DNA of 64,000 nucleotides, taken from positions 124,001 to 188,000 of the forward strand of contig CAXXTW010000001.1 in the NCBI GenBank assembly GCA_963678255.2. The letters run 5' to 3'. Source of the stretch: G963678255 sp963678255. GTDB taxonomy: Bacteria; Cloacimonadota; Cloacimonadia; Cloacimonadales; WRIO01. Shown one piece after another: positions 28,256-35,846 of this stretch; position 1 is the stretch's first letter; each line of letters opens with the position of its first letter. Both the position numbers and the translations under genes were made by a program. A model generated the notes under the pieces. That model did not search any database. It saw only the letters and a list, made by a program, of their open reading frames with translations, and was not told where the DNA came from.

Positions 28256-28684
28256 TCAATCAATCATTATTTCTTTTTTCGGCAAAGGTTCTTTTTTCGG
28301 AATTGTTAAGAGAAGAACCCCATTTTCAAGTTTAGCTTTAATATTATCGGAATTACAATTTTCAGGGAGATTAATAATTCTCTGATAATTACCAGTAAAT
28401 CTTTCTGATCTGATGATTGTTCCATGATCTTTTTCATCTTTTTTATGTTCATGTTTTGCTTCAATCATAAGCTGGTTATTTTTCATAGTGACTTTAATAT
28501 TTTCTTTAAGAATAGCAGGCAAGTTTGCCATTACTTTAAATTCAGTTTCATTTTCGATTACATCGACAGCCATCAACTTCGAATTCTCAGTAAAGTCTTC
28601 ATTAAAGAAACGGTCCATAAAGTCATCAAAGACAGACCAGATTGGCATAAATTCTTTTTCTTTTCTTAATGGGATTAGTTTCAT
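28256..28684 (-). CDS. Small heat-shock protein (Hsp20), second of a pair
   Basis: A 142-aa alpha-crystallin-domain chaperone. The domain covers residues 35-142 (VDVIENETEFKVMANLPAI, KVTMKNNQLMIEAKHEH), closing with NGVLLLTIPKKEP, which contains the V-x-L-TIPK form of the dimer-swapping tail. It binds unfolding proteins without ATP. It follows the other Hsp20 gene by 11 bases and is probably co-transcribed from the CIRCE-controlled promoter. The two proteins share about a third of their residues by eye, so they are an old duplication. Confidence 0.95.
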   Translation of the reverse strand: MKLIPLRKEKEFMPIWSVFDDFMDRFFNEDFTENSKLMAVDVIENETEFKVMANLPAILKENIKVTMKNNQLMIEAKHEHKKDEKDHGTIIRSERFTGNYQRIINLPENCNSDNIKAKLENGVLLLTIPKKEPLPKKEIMID

Positions 28685-28695
28685 ATTACACCTCC

Positions 28696-29142
28696 TTAAT
28701 CAATATTAATTTGAATATTTTTTTTTGTTTCCATTTTAGGGATAACTATGGTCAAAACACCATGATCTAATTTTGCTTTAATTTCTTCGCTTTGGATAGT
28801 TTCAGGAAGAAATATATTTCGATTGTAATGACCGCAATATCTTTCTTGACGATGGATTTTTTCATTTTTTTCAGAAGTAAAATCTTCATGTTTTGCTTCA
28901 ATAGTTAATTGATTTTTATTAAATAGTATTTTAACATCTTCTTTTTTTACACCTGGTAATTCAGCATTAATTTCGAAATTATTGTCATTTTCAATAATAT
29001 CAAGTGGCATTGAACAGAGAGATGATTGATTTTGATTTTGCTTCAATTCATCATTCATTACTTTGTTTGCAAAATCTTCATACATAGAGAAGACAGGATA
29101 CAAGGAATTTTTTTTCATAATACCTAACATTTTTACCTCCAT
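28696..29142 (-). CDS. Small heat-shock protein (Hsp20), first of a pair
   Basis: A 148-aa Hsp20. Residues 45-148 form the alpha-crystallin domain (LDIIENDNNFEINAELPGVK, QLTIEAKHEDFTSEKNEK, HGVLTIVIPKME). An ATG 6 residues in (MKKNSLYPVF, the position at which the second paralogue also begins its conserved N-terminus) is an alternative start, but the first ATG has AGGT-type ribosome binding sequence. It is the promoter-proximal gene of a two-gene heat-shock operon with a CIRCE operator 63 bases upstream, so HrcA repression is likely. Confidence 0.95.
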   Translation of the reverse strand: MEVKMLGIMKKNSLYPVFSMYEDFANKVMNDELKQNQNQSSLCSMPLDIIENDNNFEINAELPGVKKEDVKILFNKNQLTIEAKHEDFTSEKNEKIHRQERYCGHYNRNIFLPETIQSEEIKAKLDHGVLTIVIPKMETKKNIQINID

Positions 29143-29169
29143 ATTTTATTTAAATCACACTTTAAAGAT

Positions 29170-29197
29170 ATAATAATAGAAAAGAGGGAAAAAGCAA
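29170..29197 (-). promoter_or_regulatory. Promoter of the hsp20 pair
   Basis: On the minus strand TTGCTT (29192-29197) and TATTAT (29170-29175) are separated by 16 bases, just downstream of the CIRCE element. Confidence 0.5.
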
Positions 29198-29204
29198 ATA
29201 TTTT

Positions 29205-29231
29205 TTAGCACTCTTTTATCTTGACTGCTAA
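29205..29231 (-). promoter_or_regulatory. CIRCE operator (HrcA binding site)
   Basis: The plus strand reads TTAGCACTC, nine bases, then GACTGCTAA. The consensus is TTAGCACTC-N9-GAGTGCTAA, so 17 of 18 positions match and the spacer is exact. It lies 63 bases upstream of the first Hsp20 gene and abuts its likely -35 box. Confidence 0.92.
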
Positions 29232-29569
29232 TTTATTTAAAAATCAATAAAATACAGGGGAAAATTAGGTGGATTCAGATAGTTTCAGCTCAAGATTTTT
29301 ATATTTTATGATATTGTAAAAGCAAAAGAATAATACACAAGCTCCAAGGGAGGAGTAAGTAAGGAGAAGGATACAAGTAGAGAAAGAGAAAAACAATATA
29401 CATTAAGAAAAATGATGAATTGTTCTATAAAACAAAAACATGATTCACAATTAGCAAAAATGCATAAAAACAAAACCATTTTAAGAAAGGATTTTTTTCT
29501 AACCAAATCACAACTAGCCATAGATTAAAGGTTTTTTATAGATTGCTAAATTATTATTACAAATTATAC
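29232..29569. other. Intergenic region between heat-shock and chemotaxis operons
   Basis: About 340 bp of AT-rich sequence between divergent promoters. I see no conserved gene, no clear hairpin with a U-tract and no repeat. A 71-codon minus-strand frame here is rich in Phe and Cys and lacks a ribosome-binding site. Confidence 0.4.
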
Positions 29570-29597
29570 TTGACATAAATCAGAATTTAGATATACT
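29570..29597 (+). promoter_or_regulatory. Promoter of the chemotaxis-DNA repair gene train
   Basis: TTGACA at 29570-29575 and TATACT at 29592-29597 with 16 bases between. The ribosome-binding site AAGGAGGGA follows at 29620-29628 before the TTG start of cheB. Confidence 0.7.
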
Positions 29598-29630
29598 TTT
29601 TTTTAGAGAGCAAAAATTTAAGGAGGGATC

Positions 29631-30800
29631 TTGACCTCAAGAATTAGAGTATTAATAGTAGATGATACAGTAATTTATAGAAAAATATTAAAAGATGTAG
29701 TTTCAGAATTAGAGAATACAGAGGTAATAGGAACTGCGCCCAATGGTGATTTAGCTATTCGTAAGATAGAGATGGATAAGCCCGATTTAGTATTATTAGA
29801 CGTAGAGATGCCTGTTAAAGACGGATTAGAGACTCTTGAGGAGATCAAGCAACGTTTTCCAGAGATAGGTGTCATCATGGTATCTGGAGTAAACGAACGT
29901 CAAGCAGCAATAACAATGGAAGCGCTTCAAAAGGGAGCTATTGATTTTGTTCCCAAGCCAATAGGCAATAACATAGAAGCCAATATACAATCGTTAAAGC
30001 AAAGTATAGCACCCATTGTTTCATTATTTTTTACAAAAAAGAATATCTCCAATGTCCGAACTATAAGAGATAATCAGTTTACAGATCCCAGTTTTACATC
30101 GGCAATAAGTACCAAATCAAGAGAAAGTAGTTCGACAGCAGCCATACTTCAGAGAACGTCCAAGCCCAGTTTACAATCAGAGGGATCGATTCCTAGGACA
30201 TCCAGGACATTACCCAAGAGAGTTGATATTTTAGTAGTGGGAGTTTCAACAGGTGGTCCGAATGCCCTTGCTAAATTCATACCCTATTTACCAGCAGACC
30301 TAGGAGTTCCAATACTCATAGTACAGCATATGCCTCCGATGTTCACAAAGTCATTAGCAACACATTTGAACAACAAGTCAAGTATCCCTGTGATAGAAGC
30401 TGAAGATGGGTTGGGGTTAGAGAAAAATAAAGTTTATATAGCACAGGGTGGAAAGCATATGATTTTACGCAGAGAAGGCACAAATAATGTAATTACTATA
30501 ACAGATACAGCTCCAGTCAACTCCTGCAAACCTTCTGTTGACGTGTTGTTTGAAACAGTTCCGCAGATATACCGTGATAACGTTTTATCTGTAATCATGA
30601 CAGGCATGGGGTCAGACGGGTTAAATGGAGTGAAAGTCTTAAAGCAAATGGGTTGTTACTCAATTACTCAAGCAGAGGAATCATGTGTAGTTTATGGGAT
30701 GCCGAGAGCAGTGGATGAAGCAGGATTATCAGATGAGCAAGTGCCCTTAGATCAATTATCGACACGTGTGACACAGATCATAAAAAATGGAAACAGATAA
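29631..30800 (+). CDS. cheB: CheB chemotaxis protein-glutamate methylesterase
   Basis: A 389-aa protein: residues 5-125 are a receiver (VLIVDDTVIYRKIL, phospho-acceptor Asp57 in LVLLDVEMPVKDG, Lys in FVPKP), then a 60-residue Ser-rich linker, then the methylesterase from residue 195 with catalytic Ser206 in VGVSTGGPNALAKF, His in IVQHMPPMF and Asp in IMTGMGSDGLNG. It removes methyl groups from chemoreceptors and deamidates Gln when phosphorylated. The start is TTG with AAGGAGGGA three bases upstream; no better ATG exists. It is the first gene of a long plus-strand train with cheR next. No cheA or cheW lies in the window. Confidence 0.96.
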   Translation: MTSRIRVLIVDDTVIYRKILKDVVSELENTEVIGTAPNGDLAIRKIEMDKPDLVLLDVEMPVKDGLETLEEIKQRFPEIGVIMVSGVNERQAAITMEALQKGAIDFVPKPIGNNIEANIQSLKQSIAPIVSLFFTKKNISNVRTIRDNQFTDPSFTSAISTKSRESSSTAAILQRTSKPSLQSEGSIPRTSRTLPKRVDILVVGVSTGGPNALAKFIPYLPADLGVPILIVQHMPPMFTKSLATHLNNKSSIPVIEAEDGLGLEKNKVYIAQGGKHMILRREGTNNVITITDTAPVNSCKPSVDVLFETVPQIYRDNVLSVIMTGMGSDGLNGVKVLKQMGCYSITQAEESCVVYGMPRAVDEAGLSDEQVPLDQLSTRVTQIIKNGNR

Positions 30801-30828
30801 ATAAATTATAAGATGGAATGAGGTATTG

Positions 30829-31680
30829 ATGTTATCCTCTAAAATCATTATCAATCATGAGGAATTTATTCTTTTAAGAGAATATATTCAACAAGAATGC
30901 GGGATAGTTGTAGGCGATGAAAAGGTCTATCTTATTGAAAGTCGTTTAGCCCGGTTAGTGGTAGAAACAGGGTGTAGCAGTTTTAAAGAGTTTTATATAA
31001 AAGCAAAAAGTGATATTACCAAAAAACTCAGAGATAAGATCATAGATGCGATGACAACCAATGAGACTTTATGGTTTAGGGACATGAAACCCTGGACAAT
31101 CATCAAAGAGTTAATTATACCCAAATTTATTGATGATTTAAAGAACGGGAGAAAGCAAAGAATAACGATTTGGTCAGCAGCATGTTCAACAGGTCAGGAG
31201 CCTTATTCATTATCTATGTTGATAGATGAAGCTTTAAAAAGAGAGCCAAGAATCAGCAGAGAACAATTTTATATATTGGGCACAGACATATCTCCCAGCG
31301 CATTATATATGGCGATATCTGGAAGATACAACACGATTGCCATGTCAAGAGGTATGCTTCCAGGTTACAAGGAGAAGTATTTTACCGACAATAATGGTGT
31401 ATCTGATATCATCCCGGAGATCAAAAAAATGGTCATTTACAAGCAATTTAATTTACAACATGATTTTTCTAAGATACCTACTTGTGACCTGATATTTTGT
31501 AGAAATGTAGCAATCTATTTTTCACCTGACTTTAAAAAGGAATTATTTAAGAAAATTTATAACAAATTGGATAAAGATGGATATTTCTTTATCGGTTCAA
31601 CAGAGAGTCTTATTGGATATTCAGACAATTATGAGCAATTGGAATACCAAAAAGGCGTATATTATAAACCAAAGAGATAG
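30829..31680 (+). CDS. cheR: CheR chemotaxis protein methyltransferase
   Basis: A 283-aa AdoMet-dependent enzyme that methylates receptor glutamates. The N-terminal helical domain (residues 10-80) includes VYLIESRLARLV and MTTNETLWFRD; the Rossmann domain has WSAACSTGQEPYSLSML, ILGTDISPSALYMA and CDLIFCRNVAIYFSPD, all standard CheR motifs. I prefer the ATG at 30829 to the TTG one codon upstream because TGAGGT then sits four bases from the start. It lies 28 bases after cheB and 9 before cheY. Confidence 0.96.
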   Translation: MLSSKIIINHEEFILLREYIQQECGIVVGDEKVYLIESRLARLVVETGCSSFKEFYIKAKSDITKKLRDKIIDAMTTNETLWFRDMKPWTIIKELIIPKFIDDLKNGRKQRITIWSAACSTGQEPYSLSMLIDEALKREPRISREQFYILGTDISPSALYMAISGRYNTIAMSRGMLPGYKEKYFTDNNGVSDIIPEIKKMVIYKQFNLQHDFSKIPTCDLIFCRNVAIYFSPDFKKELFKKIYNKLDKDGYFFIGSTESLIGYSDNYEQLEYQKGVYYKPKR

Positions 31681-31689
31681 GGACCTATT

Positions 31690-32127
31690 ATGAAAATATT
31701 AACTGTAGATGATTCTCGTATGATCAGAATGATAATTATCAACACCTTAAAATCTTTAGGATATGAAGCATTAGAAGCAGCGAATGCAGATAAAGCATTA
31801 GAGGTTTTACAGGATAATTTTCAAGAGATCAATCTGATTCTTCTTGACTGGAACATGCCAGGGATGAACGGATACGAATTGTTGAAAATATTAAAAACTT
31901 CTGACAAGTACAAACATATTCCTGTCATGATGGTCACGACAGAAGGAGAGCGAAGAAACGTCATCAAAGCCATTCAAACAGGTGCTGACAATTATTTAAC
32001 CAAACCATTTACACCAGAAGATTTATCAATTAAGATTTTAGAATGTTTGGGAATAAATAATCCGATGGACACTTCTTTGGAAGATGATGAAATGCCTAAT
32101 CTTAACATGGATGATTTAGAATTATAA
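31690..32127 (+). CDS. cheY: CheY-like response regulator
   Basis: A 145-aa stand-alone receiver: acidic pocket VDDSRMIR, phospho-acceptor Asp53 in LILLDWNMPGMNG, Thr in MVTTEGE and Lys in YLTKPF. Residues 122-145 form an acidic tail (SLEDDEMPNLNMDDLEL) beyond the usual 120-130-residue CheY. In chemotaxis it binds the flagellar switch when phosphorylated; the CheX-type phosphatase two genes downstream could dephosphorylate it. Ten bases separate it from each neighbour. Confidence 0.92.
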   Translation: MKILTVDDSRMIRMIIINTLKSLGYEALEAANADKALEVLQDNFQEINLILLDWNMPGMNGYELLKILKTSDKYKHIPVMMVTTEGERRNVIKAIQTGADNYLTKPFTPEDLSIKILECLGINNPMDTSLEDDEMPNLNMDDLEL

Positions 32128-32136
32128 GAGAGTCTT

Positions 32137-32988
32137 ATGTATAGACAAATGATATTAGATAAACTGAGCAATATCCAGGAGGTTCCTACCTTACTTACTA
32201 TTGCAGCAGAAGTAGAGCGATTAACTCATAATCCGAGCACTTCGGCAGATGATATAGGGCGATTGATAAAGCTTGATCCAGCCTTAACAGGTAAGATATT
32301 GAAAGTAGCCAATTCAGCCATGTATGCAGGGACACAGAGGATAATCAGTTTACAACAAGCGATAGCTCGGTTAGGATTTTCTGAAATCCGAAGAATTACC
32401 TTTACAATAGCATTTTTAAACAGTTTCAAATCTCAAAATGTAAATTATGAACGATTTTGGACGCACTCCATAACAGTAGCTTATCTTGCATTATATTTAC
32501 AGAAGATGTCAAATCCTCATCAAAAGGCTGAGCGCTTATTTACATGTGGGATATTGCATGATATTGGAGTACTCATATTAGATCAGTATTTTTCAGAGAT
32601 GTACAAAAAAGTTTTTGAAATATCAGCTAACAGGAAGTTTGATTTAGAGCTAGTTGAGTCTAAGATATTAGGAATCTCTCATGCAGAAGTAGGAGCATTT
32701 TTATTAGGGAAATGGAAACTTCCACCAGAGATCACCGAGGTGATAGAATTTCATCATCATCCTCAGTTAGCAGAGACAAACATCAAAGAAACAAAGATAG
32801 TATATCTAGCAAATTTTATTGCAAATAATAGAGGGATAGATAATGGAACAAATTTTTTCCCAGAGAGTTTTTATGACGACATATGGGAAGAATTAAATTT
32901 GAAAGTAGAAGCCATACCAGAGTTAATCAGTGCTGTAGAAACAGAAGTGGATAAAGCAAAACAAATGTTAAAATTTGGGGGGAAATAA
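32137..32988 (+). CDS. HDOD-domain signalling protein
   Basis: A 283-aa protein with an HDOD domain (residues 15-215), a non-enzymatic relative of HD phosphohydrolases: SADDIGRLIKLDPALTGKIL, ISLQQAIARLGFSEIRRI, CGILHDIGVLILDQYF, EVIEFHHHP. HDOD proteins commonly occur with chemotaxis and cyclic-di-GMP genes and act as scaffolds; the exact partner is unknown. It overlaps the stop of its own reading with the start of the next gene by one base (TAATG-type junction), so it is co-translated with the CheX fusion. Confidence 0.9.
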   Translation: MYRQMILDKLSNIQEVPTLLTIAAEVERLTHNPSTSADDIGRLIKLDPALTGKILKVANSAMYAGTQRIISLQQAIARLGFSEIRRITFTIAFLNSFKSQNVNYERFWTHSITVAYLALYLQKMSNPHQKAERLFTCGILHDIGVLILDQYFSEMYKKVFEISANRKFDLELVESKILGISHAEVGAFLLGKWKLPPEITEVIEFHHHPQLAETNIKETKIVYLANFIANNRGIDNGTNFFPESFYDDIWEELNLKVEAIPELISAVETEVDKAKQMLKFGGK

Positions 32989-33827
32989 TGAAAAAAGTAG
33001 CCTTAATAAATTTAAAAGAAATCTTTTCTCTTTATTCAATAGTAGAGACAAAAACTTTTGAACCAGTTTATTTAGAATGGGAAGAAGATACAAAGCCCTC
33101 ATTATTGGAATATTCACTTGTAGTCTATTACAATCCAATCATAGATATTCATTTAATCAGAAACATACGAAAATCTTTATCGTTCCACAACATTAAGTTT
33201 TTAGTTTTTTGTGATTCAATCAATATTGAACAAAAGAAGAAAATATTACAGTCAGGTGCAGATTATGCGGAATTATTACCAATGTCAGATGAGGAGTTTG
33301 TTCATTATTTACAAGAGATAAATTCATTAATAGACAAATCTGCATTTTTTAATAAGGAAGTCATCACTCCATTTGTATTGTCAACTGAAGAGATCTTAAA
33401 CATGATGGCAGTAATCTCTGCTAGTTTAGACCAAGTTTATTTAAGTACAACCCCATTACATTTTGGAGATGTTTCAGGCGTTATGGCTTTAGCTGGTGAG
33501 CGAAAAGGTGTTATCATGATCTCGTTTTTTGAATCCTATGCAAAAAAGATTATATCCTCTATCATGGCCGTTCCGGAAGAAGAGATTTCAGAAGATGACG
33601 AGAATGATGGGGTTGGTGAATTGATTAATATGATAGCTGGGGGCGCCAAGGCTCGACTTGGAGAATCAGAGGGAAGCTTTTATTTATCTGCACCATCTGT
33701 AGTTACTGGTAATCAACACCGAGTTATTCAACAAAAAGACATTCCCTGTGTAGTTATGGTATTTAAAACAGAAGACGATTATTTTGCAGTTCAGTTATGT
33801 TTAATGTCGTTAGGAATAGATTATTAG
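32988..33827 (+). CDS. Pseudo-receiver fused to a CheX-type phosphatase
   Basis: A 279-aa protein. Residues 125-279 form a CheX/CheC-family domain with the signature GVGELINMIAGGAKARLG, whose Glu and Asn are the residues CheX uses to remove phosphate from CheY-P. Residues 1-118 look like a receiver fold (SLVVYYNPIIDIHL, IKFLVFCDS, GADYAELLPM) but have no acidic pocket at the N-terminus and no phospho-Asp. It would be a CheY-P phosphatase with a built-in docking or dimerisation module. It sits two genes after cheY in the same train. Confidence 0.85.
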   Translation: MKKVALINLKEIFSLYSIVETKTFEPVYLEWEEDTKPSLLEYSLVVYYNPIIDIHLIRNIRKSLSFHNIKFLVFCDSINIEQKKKILQSGADYAELLPMSDEEFVHYLQEINSLIDKSAFFNKEVITPFVLSTEEILNMMAVISASLDQVYLSTTPLHFGDVSGVMALAGERKGVIMISFFESYAKKIISSIMAVPEEEISEDDENDGVGELINMIAGGAKARLGESEGSFYLSAPSVVTGNQHRVIQQKDIPCVVMVFKTEDDYFAVQLCLMSLGIDY

Positions 33828-33836
33828 GATTGAATA

Positions 33837-35846
33837 TTGAATAATCAGCGATTTGAGATATCCTCTAAGTATCAGCCAACAGGAGATCAACCTCAAGCCA
33901 TACTAGAATTAACAGAAAAAATTACAAATGGTGAGAAATATAATGTACTGTTAGGTGTTACAGGATCAGGAAAAACATACACAATGGCTAATGTAATCCG
34001 AAACATTAATAAGCCAACGTTAATATTATCGCACAACAAGACATTAGCTGCTCAGTTATATGGAGAGTTTAAGCAATTATTTCCAAATAATGCAGTAGAA
34101 TATTTTATCAGTTATTATGATTATTATCAACCAGAAGCATATATTCCTGGCAAAGATATTTATATTGAGAAAGATTCAGATATAAACGATCAAATAGAAA
34201 GATTACGATTAAAAGCAACCATGTCATTGACAGAGCGTCAAGATGTCATAGTTGTTGCCAGTGTTTCCTGTATTTATGGTTTAGGTATCCCAGAAGAGTA
34301 CAGAGAGTCTATGATCCGATTAAGTGTAGGTCAAACGATATCTAGAGATGATTTATTACACAAATTAATAGATATCCATTATGGTCGTAATGATATAGCA
34401 TTTGAACGAAGCACATTCAGAGTCAGAGGAGATGTAGTTGATATATATCCAGCCTATTTAGAGAATTCAGTTCGTATTGAGTTTTTTGGAGATGACATAG
34501 AGAAAATTACACGAATAAATCCAATAAATGGGCACATCATAGAGGGAGTAAGAGAATATCCCATTTATCCTGCCAATCATTTTGTTATGTCAAAAGCCAG
34601 ATTGGAGAGTGCTGTTCAATCGATAGAAAAAGAGATGTATGAGCAGCTTAGATATTTTGATAGTACAAATCGTTTAGTAGAAGCGCAAAGATTAGAGCAA
34701 AGAACACGCTATGATTTAGAGATGTTAAGAGAAATTGGATCATGTTCAGGGATCGAGAACTATTCAAGACATTTTACAGGAGCAAAAAAGGGAGATCCAC
34801 CTTATTGTTTATTAGATTATTTTCCTGATGATTTTATCATGTTTATTGATGAGTCCCATGCAACCATACCTCAGATACATGCCATGTATGGAGGAGATTA
34901 TACACGAAAGAAAAATCTAGTGGATTATGGATTCAGATTACCTTCTGCTTTTGATAACCGTCCTTTAAGATTTGAGGAATTTGAAGAAAGACTCAACCAG
35001 GTAGTATTTGTATCCGCAACACCAGGTAATTATGAGTTAGATAAAACTCAAGGTGAGTTTGTCGAACAGGTTATCCGTCCAACAGGATTAATCGATCCTC
35101 AAATTATAATCCGACCAATAAGTACTCAGATAGATGATTTAATCGGAGAAATACGGAAATGTTCAGCAAAAAAACAAAGGGTTTTAGTAACAACACTAAC
35201 CAAGAGAATGGCAGAAGATTTAAGCAAGTATTTTTCAGATATTGGGATAAAGGTACGTTATTTACATAGCGAAATAGATACTATAGAGCGTTCAAAAATC
35301 ATCCGAGATCTTCGCTTGGGAGAATTTGATGTATTAATTGGCATAAATTTACTTCGAGAAGGTTTAGATATGCCTGAAGTATCACTAGTTGCCATATTAG
35401 ATGCGGATAAATCAGGATTTCTAAGATCAGCTCGATCATTAATTCAAACATCTGGTCGTGCAGCGAGAAATATAGATGGTACCGTCATTTTCTATGCTGA
35501 TGAAATGACAGATGCGATGAAGATTGCAATCAGTGAGACAAACCGCAGAAGAGAAAAGCAATTAGCATATAATCTTGAAAATGGGATCACACCAAAACAA
35601 ATAGAAAAATCAATTGAAGAAATTATGCAATCCACTTCAGTAGCAGAAGGCTATCAGCAATACGATGCAAAGCCAAAAGAAAAGTCTGCCCCTGATTTTA
35701 GAGAATATTTACATCTTGATTCCATGACAGATATTATCAGTATATTAAAAAAAGAGATGAAAAAAGCTGCAGAGGACTTAAATTTTGAATTAGCAGCAGA
35801 ATTACGAGACCGAATATTAGAAATGGAAGAACAGATAAAACAATGA
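33837..35846 (+). CDS. uvrB: Excinuclease ABC subunit B
   Basis: A 669-aa helicase-like damage-verification subunit of nucleotide excision repair. The start is TTG nine bases after the CheX stop and gives the usual N-terminus (SKYQPTGDQPQAI). The Walker A box is GVTGSGKTYT, the damage-probing hairpin YYDYYQPEAYIP, the DEAD-like box MFIDESHATIP, motif VI QTSGRAARN, and the C-terminal UVR motif EMKKAAEDLNFELAAELRDR, which binds UvrC. It is full length. Its position behind chemotaxis genes with only a nine-base gap suggests run-on transcription from the cheB promoter, though an internal promoter cannot be excluded. Confidence 0.98.
   Translation: MNNQRFEISSKYQPTGDQPQAILELTEKITNGEKYNVLLGVTGSGKTYTMANVIRNINKPTLILSHNKTLAAQLYGEFKQLFPNNAVEYFISYYDYYQPEAYIPGKDIYIEKDSDINDQIERLRLKATMSLTERQDVIVVASVSCIYGLGIPEEYRESMIRLSVGQTISRDDLLHKLIDIHYGRNDIAFERSTFRVRGDVVDIYPAYLENSVRIEFFGDDIEKITRINPINGHIIEGVREYPIYPANHFVMSKARLESAVQSIEKEMYEQLRYFDSTNRLVEAQRLEQRTRYDLEMLREIGSCSGIENYSRHFTGAKKGDPPYCLLDYFPDDFIMFIDESHATIPQIHAMYGGDYTRKKNLVDYGFRLPSAFDNRPLRFEEFEERLNQVVFVSATPGNYELDKTQGEFVEQVIRPTGLIDPQIIIRPISTQIDDLIGEIRKCSAKKQRVLVTTLTKRMAEDLSKYFSDIGIKVRYLHSEIDTIERSKIIRDLRLGEFDVLIGINLLREGLDMPEVSLVAILDADKSGFLRSARSLIQTSGRAARNIDGTVIFYADEMTDAMKIAISETNRRREKQLAYNLENGITPKQIEKSIEEIMQSTSVAEGYQQYDAKPKEKSAPDFREYLHLDSMTDIISILKKEMKKAAEDLNFELAAELRDRILEMEEQIKQ

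Noticed and set aside
28256..29142. Plus-strand frames opposite the hsp20 genes
   Set aside because: Both minus-strand genes have full alpha-crystallin domains and a CIRCE-linked promoter; the opposite frames are shadows.
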